9,410 bases of DNA from Treponema sp. (GTDB taxonomy: Bacteria; Spirochaetota; Spirochaetia; Treponematales; Treponemataceae): the NCBI GenBank assembly GCA_016290335.1, contig JAEETM010000108.1, positions 1 to 9,410 on the forward strand, read 5' to 3'. Position 1 is the stretch's first letter. The number at the start of each line of letters is the position of its first letter. A program made the translations under genes and the position numbers. The notes below the pieces were generated by a model. That model saw nothing but the letters and a program-made list of their open reading frames with translations. It did no database searches and was not told the origin of the DNA. Shown in pieces: positions 1 to 5,954 of this stretch.

Positions 1-355
1 CTTTATCAGTTAATTTTACTACAAGCTGATATGAACTACTTGCTTCTTCTGCATATACAGTTGCTTTAAAAGTTGTTTTACCAGAACAATCAATTTCAGG
101 AATGTCATAAAGAGTATTATATCCATCTACTGTTATTTTAAGATACTTAGCTCCATCTTTTTCTACAATCTCACCAATAGGTGCAGATTCTAATGTAGCT
201 GGATCAAAAATAACAAATTCAGTTGGAGTATTTCCACCACCATTTTCTGGTACATTATCAGATTTAGCTGGACCATCAGGTTCTGCTCCGCCACCACAAC
301 TTACAAAAGCAAATAATGTTGCAATTGCACTTAAAATTAATAATGTTTTTTTCAT
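1..355 (-). CDS. Secreted lipoprotein, possible carbohydrate-binding domain (3' end outside window)
   Basis: The ATG at 355 has a strong Shine-Dalgarno (AAGGAGG, 364-370). The frame stays open to the window edge, giving 118 residues of a longer protein. Residues 1-20 form a lipoprotein signal peptide: KK at 2-3, a hydrophobic core at about 5-18, and the lipobox FVSC with the lipidated Cys at 20, a sequence acceptable for spirochaetes. A flexible Gly/Pro/Asp-rich linker follows (about 21-46), then a beta-rich segment (about 47-118) with alternating hydrophobic residues, including YLKITVDGYNTLYDIPEIDC. That segment reminds me of jelly-roll carbohydrate-binding domains on secreted glycosidases of gut treponemes; this is resemblance, not a proven hit. 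The protein should be exported and lipid-anchored. A catalytic domain may lie beyond the window, but this cannot be seen. The codons used are rich in A/T third positions. It lies downstream of the GH95 gene but has its own promoter. Lipoprotein is secure; sugar binding is a guess. Confidence 0.8.
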   Translation of the reverse strand, partial: MKKTLLILSAIATLFAFVSCGGGAEPDGPAKSDNVPENGGGNTPTEFVIFDPATLESAPIGEIVEKDGAKYLKITVDGYNTLYDIPEIDCSGKTTFKATVYAEEASSSYQLVVKLTDK

Positions 356-359
356 TTTT

Positions 360-378
360 CGTTCCTCCTTTATGAACG
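360..378 (-). promoter_or_regulatory. Small stem-loop presenting the lipoprotein ribosome-binding site
   Basis: On the minus strand CGTTC (378-374) can pair with GAACG (364-360), leaving a 9-nt loop that carries most of the AAGGAGG Shine-Dalgarno. The stem is only 5 bp, so it could be chance. If real, it would display the ribosome-binding site in a loop or occlude its last bases. Confidence 0.25.
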
Positions 379-397
379 CATAAAAAATAATTTCTTT

Positions 398-416
398 GTT
401 GTATACTTTTTACAAC
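398..416 (-). repeat. Inverted repeat at the start of the lipoprotein 5' UTR
   Basis: GTTGTA (398-403) and TACAAC (411-416) are perfect 6-bp inverted arms around 7 nt. Given the promoter at 426-453, this falls within the first 20 or so transcribed bases. That is a usual place for a repressor operator or a 5'-protective hairpin. No T-run follows on either strand, so it is not a terminator. Confidence 0.35.
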
Positions 417-425
417 TAATTATTA

Positions 426-453
426 ATTATACAGCAACTTATTTGATTGTCAA
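426..453 (-). promoter_or_regulatory. Sigma-70-type promoter of the lipoprotein gene
   Basis: Read on the minus strand, TTGACA (453-448) is followed after 16 nt by TATAAT (431-426). Both hexamers match the consensus exactly. The predicted transcript starts near 419 and leaves a 5' UTR of about 64 nt. The promoter begins 3 bp beyond the GH95 stop codon, so the lipoprotein gene need not depend on read-through from the glycosidase. There is no terminator in between. Confidence 0.8.
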
Positions 454-456
454 GTT

Positions 457-2826
457 TTAAACATTCACTTTGTAAGTGGTTTTTGAATCAGGAGACTGCG
501 GATAAACCTTCACGTTTTCAGCTTTACCTTCTTTCCAGTCAAAATCTACAAAAAATCCGCCTTTTACGCCAATTCCCCGAACACTACCCTGCTGCCAGGC
601 TTTTTCACCCGGTAATGCAGGCAAAAGCTTAATCTGCACAACACCGTTTTCATCAATTTCACTCTGCACAAGCATTCGTATAACAGCCGCAAGAGTTCCA
701 AAGTTTCCGTCAATCTGGAAAGGCGGATGATTATCAAGAAGATTTGGCAGGGTTGAATGATTAAGAAGCTTTACTATTGACTCAAGTGCCTTATCGCCCA
801 AGCCAAGCTGAGTCCAGAAGTTTATAATCCAGGCCTGACTCCATCCTGTATGACCGCCACCGTTTGAAAGACGTTTTTCAAGCGTTTTTATGCTGGCAGC
901 GGCAAGCTCCGGTGTTTTTTCAACTGTAATTGTATGCCCTGGAAATAATCCGTAAAGATGACTGATATGTCTGTGTCCCGGTTCAACCTCCTGAACTTCG
1001 GTATTCCATTCCATAAGCGAACCATCGGAATTAAGCTCCGGCTTTTTAAGATGAGCAAGCACATATTCAAAGGCTTTTTCATCATCATTATCCTGCGCAG
1101 CCCCAGGTTCAAGAACCTTACGTGCCTTAAGGCAGCCTGTAAAAAGATGCTCCAGAATCATATTATCCATTTCGCACCCTTCCGTAAAGGCGCCCACTTC
1201 ACCCGCCTTTGTAACATACGAGTTTTCCGGCGACAGCGAAGGATTCAATACAAGATAAGGTTTTCCGTCATCTGCAACACAACCACGCTCGGCAAGCCCC
1301 GAACAAGGCTGCAAAAAATCAACAAAAAACAGACACGCATCGTGAATAAGGTAATAATACCGCTTAAGAAAAGCCTTATCGCAGGTATATTCATAATGCT
1401 CCCAGATATGAGTTGCAAGCCAGGCCGCACCAAGTACCCAGTAAGTTCCCGGCAGCCACGCATCCTGAGGGGCTGCATCTCCCCAAAAGTCGGTATTATG
1501 ATGAAGCACATATCCACGGCAACCGTACATTTCTTTAGCAACCCGCTTACCATTTTCGTAAGCCCGCTCCAGAAGATTTATTAAAGGCAGTTCACATTCA
1601 CTCAAACCTGCCATATTAACAGGCCAGTAATTCATCTGCGCATTTATATTGATTGTATACTTGCTTCCCCACGGCGGATCCATATAACAGTTCCAGAGTC
1701 CCTGCAATGTAAGTGGCAGCTTTCCGGGTTTTCGGCTTCCTGCAATCAGAAGATAGCGACAGAAAGCAGTATACAGATTGATGAGAGCAGTGTTAGAGCG
1801 GTTTGCATGTGCTAAAAGGTCTGAAACGGTACTTTCACAACAACCTGTCATTGTCGGATTTGCTCCGACAATCTCCCCAACCTGTAACGTCATCCTGTCC
1901 CAGTACCCCTTATATTCCTCCAGATGACGCGAAAACAATTCTTCCACCGCTGTACTCACACCACGACTGCGTACAAAATCGCGCATTTTCTGTAAATTAT
2001 TCTTACATTCTGCTGTCCAGATGTTTTTCTGTATGCTTTTTTTGTATTCTTCTGATGATGATGAAGCAGCCTTATTCCACTGCCAGGCCCTTATATCAAT
2101 AAAAAACAAGGCTTCATCGCACCCGGCCCCTTCAAGGCAGAAACCGGAAGCACAAGTATTACCTCCATCAGCAACTACCCCAGCCCCGGCACAAAACGGA
2201 ATACCATGCGAATCATCAAGGAAAACAAAACCGTCTTCTGCCCGAACATCATCGCACCAGATTCCACGGTCCAAAAAAGCTCTAAAATTGATTTTTCCCT
2301 TTTCCGAAGCTGTTACATGCATAAAAAGCATATCATCGTGAGCACTAATCCAGGTTCGCCTTGTATATTTTACGCCATTATCATCTTCATAAGTGACGGT
2401 TGTGCACGCTTTGTCCAAATCAAGCTGGCTTTTATACGTTTCTAAATACCGCTTGCAAACCTTGTGTTGCAATGGAAAACCGCACTGAATACCGTAATTT
2501 TCTGCTTCGTAAAAATCTATATGGAAATCTCCGGCTGTCTGATACACGCGTTCATTTACACTTGTTCCCGTGAGTGAACGGAAACCAAGCTCCTGCGCTT
2601 CCAGAACCCTGCCCGCCTTTACAAGCTCCCTGATTTTTTGAAGGTTTTCTTTTGCTGCAGGATTTACGCGCCACTGCGGTCCACCAGACCAGATTCCTTC
2701 TTCGTTTAATTGTATGATTTCGTTACAGGGATGGGTTTTTACCATAGCCCCAAGCCTGCCGTTTCCCAACGGAAGATAATGCTCCCATTTTTCCGGCGGC
2801 TGTTTAAAAACTAAAACATTGTTCAT
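457..2826 (-). CDS. Family GH95 glycosidase (alpha-L-fucosidase or alpha-L-galactosidase), cytoplasmic
   Basis: The 789-residue product spans the usual GH95 length. The N-terminal beta-domain starts with the family pattern LPLGNGRLGAMV (18-29) and IQLNEEGIWSGGP (38-50). The (alpha/alpha)6 catalytic barrel carries TININAQMNYWP (391-402), NPSLSPEN (528-535), GHRHISHLYGLFPG (617-630) and QIDGNFG (704-710). By family knowledge, Asn393 and Asn395 activate Asp706 as the base and Glu534 is the acid; all four are present. The enzyme inverts and releases terminal L-fucose or L-galactose from oligosaccharides. Residue 391 is Thr where, as I recall, the Bifidobacterium AfcA fucosidase has His419; Thr there was linked to L-galactoside preference. 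There is no signal peptide, so it should act in the cytoplasm on imported oligosaccharides. The start matches the family N-terminus, but no Shine-Dalgarno is visible. It lies 20 nt after the Trp-repressor-like gene and is probably translated from the same mRNA. Family assignment is very sure; sugar specificity is not. Confidence 0.95.
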   Translation of the reverse strand: MNNVLVFKQPPEKWEHYLPLGNGRLGAMVKTHPCNEIIQLNEEGIWSGGPQWRVNPAAKENLQKIRELVKAGRVLEAQELGFRSLTGTSVNERVYQTAGDFHIDFYEAENYGIQCGFPLQHKVCKRYLETYKSQLDLDKACTTVTYEDDNGVKYTRRTWISAHDDMLFMHVTASEKGKINFRAFLDRGIWCDDVRAEDGFVFLDDSHGIPFCAGAGVVADGGNTCASGFCLEGAGCDEALFFIDIRAWQWNKAASSSSEEYKKSIQKNIWTAECKNNLQKMRDFVRSRGVSTAVEELFSRHLEEYKGYWDRMTLQVGEIVGANPTMTGCCESTVSDLLAHANRSNTALINLYTAFCRYLLIAGSRKPGKLPLTLQGLWNCYMDPPWGSKYTININAQMNYWPVNMAGLSECELPLINLLERAYENGKRVAKEMYGCRGYVLHHNTDFWGDAAPQDAWLPGTYWVLGAAWLATHIWEHYEYTCDKAFLKRYYYLIHDACLFFVDFLQPCSGLAERGCVADDGKPYLVLNPSLSPENSYVTKAGEVGAFTEGCEMDNMILEHLFTGCLKARKVLEPGAAQDNDDEKAFEYVLAHLKKPELNSDGSLMEWNTEVQEVEPGHRHISHLYGLFPGHTITVEKTPELAAASIKTLEKRLSNGGGHTGWSQAWIINFWTQLGLGDKALESIVKLLNHSTLPNLLDNHPPFQIDGNFGTLAAVIRMLVQSEIDENGVVQIKLLPALPGEKAWQQGSVRGIGVKGGFFVDFDWKEGKAENVKVYPQSPDSKTTYKVNV

Positions 2827-2846
2827 AGAAATGATTATGATATTAA

Positions 2847-3176
2847 TTATTTGAGTGTGTCGAGTACTTTTCTAAAGGCACTGTCGGGCTTGCTGAGTTC
2901 CTTTGAACCGCGTGTGATTTTACACAGGGACATTCCGAACTTTCTTGCAATTTCCCTTTGAGTAGTACCTTTATCTATTTCTTTTACAAGCAGCCAGCGG
3001 TTGACTAAGTCTTTTATTTCTGCGGGTGTAAAAATACATTCGCAAAACTCACGTACCAGCTGCTCGTCATTTGTAGTTATGATTTTACAGAGTTCGTTTT
3101 TTGCCTGCTCGAACATTTCTTCTGAAATTGTTGATGGAGTGGCTGAAGCTTCATTTTGTTTTTCGTTATTATTCAT
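2847..3176 (-). CDS. trpR: TrpR-family transcriptional repressor
   Basis: This 109-residue helical protein matches Trp repressor in size and order. Residues 1-18 are polar and disordered-looking. A segment aligning with E. coli TrpR 43-90 follows: FTPAEIKDLVNRW, then GTTQREIARKFG as the first helix of the helix-turn-helix, and the hallmark ITRGS in the recognition helix. Of the tryptophan-contacting residues in E. coli TrpR, Thr44, Arg54 and Arg84 have counterparts here. Ser88 aligns with Glu, and the turn before the helix-turn-helix is one residue shorter. The related YerC/YecD family usually has ISR at the recognition helix, so ITRGS favours TrpR proper. No tryptophan biosynthesis or uptake gene lies in the window; the next gene in the same direction is the GH95 glycosidase. 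The ATG lies 7 nt from a -10 box, implying a leaderless mRNA; Met21 is a possible alternative start. Family is confident; a tryptophan ligand is inference. Confidence 0.85.
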   Translation of the reverse strand: MNNNEKQNEASATPSTISEEMFEQAKNELCKIITTNDEQLVREFCECIFTPAEIKDLVNRWLLVKEIDKGTTQREIARKFGMSLCKITRGSKELSKPDSAFRKVLDTLK

Positions 3177-3183
3177 AGTAACA

Positions 3184-3211
3184 ATTATACTATCATAATA
3201 AGTTTTGTAAA
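3184..3211 (-). promoter_or_regulatory. Promoter of the TrpR-like gene, predicted leaderless start
   Basis: On the minus strand TTTACA (3211-3206), 16 nt, then TATAAT (3189-3184). Only 7 nt (3183-3177) separate the -10 box from the ATG at 3176, so transcription should begin at or next to the start codon. No Shine-Dalgarno could fit, and none is seen. The promoter occupies the short gap after the mrp stop codon. ATTAT (3184-3188) and ATAAT (3195-3199) form a weak inverted repeat over the -10 box that might serve autoregulation. Confidence 0.65.
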
Positions 3212-3223
3212 GCAGATTTTATC

Positions 3224-4054
3224 TTACTTTTTCAAAAGTGCTTCTATCTGCTTTACAGCCTCATCCAACTCTGGGAGAGTGAGGCTTTCGATGTCGCCTT
3301 CGTCTACGGCACGGCTGGTAGATTCTTCCATTGGGATTCGGGCAAGAACCGGAAGATTGAAATCTGCTGCAATCTTATCTATATTAGATTTGCCGAAAAC
3401 AGTGATTTCTTTACCACAGTCAGGGCATTTTACGTAGCTCATGTTTTCTACAAGGCCAAGAATAGGGATATTCATCATATTTGCCATGTTTACGGCTTTT
3501 TCTACAATTACGCGGACAAGCTGCTGAGGTGAGCTTACAACAATAATTCCGTCAACAGGAAGCGACTGGAAAACAGTAAGCGGTACATCGCCGGTTCCAG
3601 GTGGCATATCTACGAACATAAAATCAACATCTTTCCAGATAACATCGGTCCAGAACTGCTTTACCGCACCCGCAATAACAGGTCCACGCCAGATTACAGG
3701 GTCATTATTATTCGGCAGCAAAAAGTTCATTGACATAAGCTGAATGCCGGAATCAGTTACAACAGGATTAAGAGCATCTTCGCCTTCTAAGGCAGTTGCA
3801 CGTTCATCTCCAACACCAAAGCTTTCTGGAATTGAAGGTCCTGTAATATCAGCATCAAGAATTGCAGATTTAAATCCATCTTTATTTACACGAGCTGCAA
3901 GAAGACTTGTTACGAGTGATTTTCCAACGCCACCCTTACCACTTATAATTCCAATTACCTTTTTAACACAGCTTCCTTTATGAAGACTTACCTGAAAATC
4001 TCTCTTATCACATTTTTCTCCGCATGAACCGCAATCATGTGTACATTCAGCCAT
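3224..4054 (-). CDS. mrp: Mrp/Nbp35-family iron-sulfur cluster carrier ATPase
   Basis: The 276-residue cytoplasmic P-loop protein is of the usual length for the short anaerobe-type Mrp (ApbC/Nbp35) family. The N-terminus has a cysteine cluster (C4, C8, C11, C15) like Nbp35-type carriers. The deviant Walker A GKGGVGKS (39-46) is followed by ILDADITGPSIP (66-76), DMPPGTGD (149-156), and the CPDC motif (210-213), whose two cysteines bridge a labile 4Fe-4S cluster in the dimer. By family knowledge it binds such a cluster and passes it to apoproteins under ATP control. Shine-Dalgarno AGAGGT (4066-4061) lies 6 nt before the ATG, fixing the start. It is transcribed divergently from putP. The TrpR-like gene starts 47 nt after its stop, with its own promoter and no terminator in between, so some read-through is possible. 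Identification is secure; the client proteins are unknown. Confidence 0.95.
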   Translation of the reverse strand: MAECTHDCGSCGEKCDKRDFQVSLHKGSCVKKVIGIISGKGGVGKSLVTSLLAARVNKDGFKSAILDADITGPSIPESFGVGDERATALEGEDALNPVVTDSGIQLMSMNFLLPNNNDPVIWRGPVIAGAVKQFWTDVIWKDVDFMFVDMPPGTGDVPLTVFQSLPVDGIIVVSSPQQLVRVIVEKAVNMANMMNIPILGLVENMSYVKCPDCGKEITVFGKSNIDKIAADFNLPVLARIPMEESTSRAVDEGDIESLTLPELDEAVKQIEALLKK

Positions 4055-4074
4055 ACAAATACCTCTATTTACTT

Positions 4075-4080
4075 ATTATA
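4075..4080 (-). promoter_or_regulatory. Candidate -10 box for mrp
   Basis: TATAAT is read on the minus strand 20 nt before the mrp ATG, at a sensible distance for a short leader carrying the AGAGGT ribosome-binding site. No good -35 hexamer sits 16-18 nt upstream; the nearest TTGAAA (4107-4102) is 21 nt away. The promoter may be weak, need an activator, or lie elsewhere in this AT-rich stretch. Confidence 0.35.
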
Positions 4081-4130
4081 CTTTAAATATAATAGTAATA
4101 ATTTCAAAAGACAAGAAAAAGCCATCTATA

Positions 4131-4164
4131 CACGGAAATCAATTTTACAAAAGTGATTTCCGTG
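4131..4164. repeat. Perfect 11-bp inverted repeat between mrp and putP
   Basis: CACGGAAATCA (4131-4141) and TGATTTCCGTG (4154-4164) are exact reverse complements separated by 12 nt, whose inner bases (TTTT, then AAAA) are themselves complementary. It lies between two divergent genes, upstream of both start regions, and has no T-run on either side, so a terminator role is unlikely. Its centre is about 70 bp before the predicted putP transcription start and about 80 bp before the predicted mrp start. That suits a regulator site acting on one or both genes. Confidence 0.7.
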
Positions 4165-4182
4165 AATAAGGGGTTGATACTA

Positions 4183-4211
4183 TTGAGAATAACACAAATA
4201 ATAAGTATAAT
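4183..4211 (+). promoter_or_regulatory. Sigma-70-type promoter of putP
   Basis: TTGAGA (4183-4188), 17-nt spacer, then TATAAT (4206-4211). The predicted start near 4218 gives a leader of about 30 nt with Shine-Dalgarno AGAGG (4237-4241) 6 nt before the ATG. An overlapping weaker pair, TTGATA (4174-4179) with AATAAT (4197-4202), also has 17-nt spacing. Confidence 0.7.
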
Positions 4212-4247
4212 TAAATTAATACAATATTATTTAAAAAGAGGTATATT

Positions 4248-5819
4248 ATGACTTCACAAATGATTGCAATGATGATTGCTTTTATTCTGTACCTTGGTCT
4301 TATGGTTTTTGTAGGTATCAGAAGTGCAAAAAGCAACAACTCCGCATCCGACTTTTTTCTTGGCGGAAGAAAGCTTGGTCCTTGGGTAACAGCCCTCAGT
4401 GCAGAAGCATCAGACTCATCTGCCTGGCTTTTGATGGGACTTCCCGGCTTGTGCTACCTTGGCGGCTTTAAAGAAACCTTCTGGACAGCCATCGGACTTA
4501 TTGTAGGTACATACCTTGCATGGCTTTTTATTGCAAAGCCTCTGCGCAAATGTTCAATTGCCTTTGGTGATTCAATCACAATTCCTGAGTTCCTTACAAA
4601 CAGATTCAGAGACAAATCACACATTCTTTCTATAGTATCTGTATTCTTTATTGTTATATTCTTTACAATCTACACTGCTTCTGGTTTTGTTGCCTGTGCA
4701 AAGCTTTTCCGCTCTGTATTCGGTCTCAACTGGAATGCCGGTCTTTTAATCGGATTTGTAATCATTCTTTCATATACAGTTCTTGGCGGTTACCGTGCTG
4801 TATGTACAACAGACTTTATTCAGGGAACTTTGATTTTTGTTGCTTTTGTTGTTTCTAGCTTTGTTCTTGTTGTAGCACTTGGCGGAACTGGTAACGCTGT
4901 AGATCAGGTTTCAAGCTTTACAAACCGTGCCCTTAACGGCGAGTTCGGAAGCGCAATGCTCAAGGCATTCACAGGCAATAAGTCATTTGGTCCTATGTCT
5001 GCAATTTCTGCTTTTGCATGGTGTCTCGGCTACTTTGGTATGCCACACATTATCATCCGCTTTATGGGATGCCGCTCAAACAAGGAAATCAAAACTGCAC
5101 GACGCGTAGGTATTATCTGGATGATTATTTCTTACATTGGCGCAATTTTAATCGGTACTCTTGGAACTGCTTACCTTTTGAACAAGGGAATTATTCTTGG
5201 TGCTGACCCTGCCGAAGTTACAACTGCCGGTCTTACAGCTCTTGGAACTGGTACACAGGAAGCCGTATTCAGCCACACAATGCAGAAAATGTTCCCAGCC
5301 TTTATTGCAGGTCTCTTCCTCTGCGGTATTCTTGCTGCTGCAATGTCTACTGCCGACTCTCAGCTTCTTTCTGCTTCTTCTGCTATCGGTCAGGATATTT
5401 ACAAGGGTCTTATTAAAAAAGATGCTGACGACAAAAAGGTTCTTCTTGTTAGCCGAATCTGTGTATTTGTAATTGCAGTTCTTGGACTTTTGCTCGCCCT
5501 TAATCCAGAAAGCTCAATCTTTGGTCTGGTTTCCTTTGCCTGGTCTGGCTTTGGTGGAACCTTTGGTCCATTAATCATTCTTGCCCTTTACTGGAGAAGA
5601 ACAACTTCAACTGGTGCAATTGCAGGCCTTATCTGCGGCGGTATTACAGATGTTGTATGGCATTATCTACCGGCTGACAAATGTGCAATCTTCGGTCTTT
5701 ACGAAATACTTCCAGCATTCATCGTTTGTCTTGTAGTGACAATAATTGTTTCACTCTGTACAAAACCGGATGATGAAGTGCTTTCTAAGTTTGATGAATA
5801 TAAAACCATCGAAGACTAG
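4248..5819 (+). CDS. putP: Sodium/proline symporter PutP
   Basis: The 523-residue sodium:solute symporter (SSS family) is close in length to E. coli PutP (about 502). The protein is hydrophobic throughout, consistent with 12-13 membrane helices in the inner membrane. Near the first helices it has ALSAEASDSSAWLLMGLPG (49-67), almost the PutP signature, including the Asp (D56) equivalent to E. coli Asp55 needed for sodium coupling. AAAMSTADSQLL (363-374) supplies the Ser367/Thr368 pair matching the sodium-site Ser340/Thr341. GFGGTFGPLIILALYWRR (434-451) matches the second SSS family signature. It should import L-proline with sodium; related amino acids or osmolytes cannot be excluded. It stands alone, with a good promoter and its own terminator. 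A palindrome upstream of the promoter suggests regulation. The polar tail after about residue 505 is cytoplasmic. Nothing looks broken. Family is very sure; proline as substrate is likely. Confidence 0.93.
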   Translation: MTSQMIAMMIAFILYLGLMVFVGIRSAKSNNSASDFFLGGRKLGPWVTALSAEASDSSAWLLMGLPGLCYLGGFKETFWTAIGLIVGTYLAWLFIAKPLRKCSIAFGDSITIPEFLTNRFRDKSHILSIVSVFFIVIFFTIYTASGFVACAKLFRSVFGLNWNAGLLIGFVIILSYTVLGGYRAVCTTDFIQGTLIFVAFVVSSFVLVVALGGTGNAVDQVSSFTNRALNGEFGSAMLKAFTGNKSFGPMSAISAFAWCLGYFGMPHIIIRFMGCRSNKEIKTARRVGIIWMIISYIGAILIGTLGTAYLLNKGIILGADPAEVTTAGLTALGTGTQEAVFSHTMQKMFPAFIAGLFLCGILAAAMSTADSQLLSASSAIGQDIYKGLIKKDADDKKVLLVSRICVFVIAVLGLLLALNPESSIFGLVSFAWSGFGGTFGPLIILALYWRRTTSTGAIAGLICGGITDVVWHYLPADKCAIFGLYEILPAFIVCLVVTIIVSLCTKPDDEVLSKFDEYKTIED

Positions 5820-5867
5820 CAAGCCCTGAACATGCATTCATTACCGATAATTTGAATCGGGCTTGCT
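5818..5867 (+). repeat. Hairpin starting in the putP stop codon
   Basis: AGCAAGCCC (5818-5826), whose first two bases belong to the TAG stop, is the exact reverse complement of GGGCTTGCT (5859-5867). The loop is 32 nt. No T-run follows. Its left arm is nearly identical to AGCAAGTCC (5923-5931) in the terminator, so the arms could swap partners. Confidence 0.5.
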
Positions 5868-5868
5868 T

Positions 5869-5891
5869 GCAGTTTTGCATGGCAAAACTGC
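5869..5891 (+). repeat. Tight 10-bp hairpin in the putP 3' UTR
   Basis: GCAGTTTTGC (5869-5878) pairs perfectly with GCAAAACTGC (5882-5891) around the 3-nt loop ATG. It starts one base after the first hairpin ends. There is no T-run, so it is probably an RNA-stabilising or processing element rather than a terminator. Confidence 0.6.
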
Positions 5892-5898
5892 TGTCACT

Positions 5899-5942
5899 GA
5901 TAAAAAAAGGACTTGTTGTTATAGCAAGTCCTTTTTTTTATC
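5899..5942. terminator. Bidirectional intrinsic terminator between putP and the EAL gene
   Basis: GGACTTG (5909-5915) pairs with CAAGTCC (5925-5931). The stem is preceded by seven A and followed by eight T, so each strand has a stem plus a T-run. The flanking A/T tracts with GAT and ATC extend the pairing almost perfectly. It ends transcription of putP from the left and of the EAL gene, whose stop is 12 nt away, from the right. Confidence 0.92.
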
Positions 5943-5954
5943 ACGTACTCTTGA

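Noticed and set aside
398..416. Inverted repeat considered as the GH95 terminator
   Set aside because: It lies downstream of the lipoprotein promoter and is followed by A-rich, not T-rich, sequence on the minus strand.
958..1584. A 208-codon open frame on the plus strand inside the GH95 gene
   Set aside because: It is antisense to a gene with clear GH95 motifs, has no convincing ribosome-binding site, and its translation is rich in Lys, Arg and Ile without any recognisable domain. It is a shadow of the codon usage of the real gene.
457..2826. GH95 gene as recently acquired DNA
   Set aside because: It looks somewhat richer in G+C than its neighbours by eye, but there are no mobile-element remnants, direct repeats or tRNA at its borders. 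The difference alone is too weak.
2847..3176. Regulator as a YerC/YecD-type protein
   Set aside because: That family usually has an ISR-type recognition helix; the ITRGS motif and the counterparts of Thr44, Arg54 and Arg84 fit TrpR better.
3744..3983. An open frame antisense to mrp
   Set aside because: It lies opposite the conserved Walker A region of mrp, and its product shows no domain or start signal.
4131..4164. Palindrome considered as an intrinsic terminator
   Set aside because: It lies between divergent genes and neither side has a T-run.
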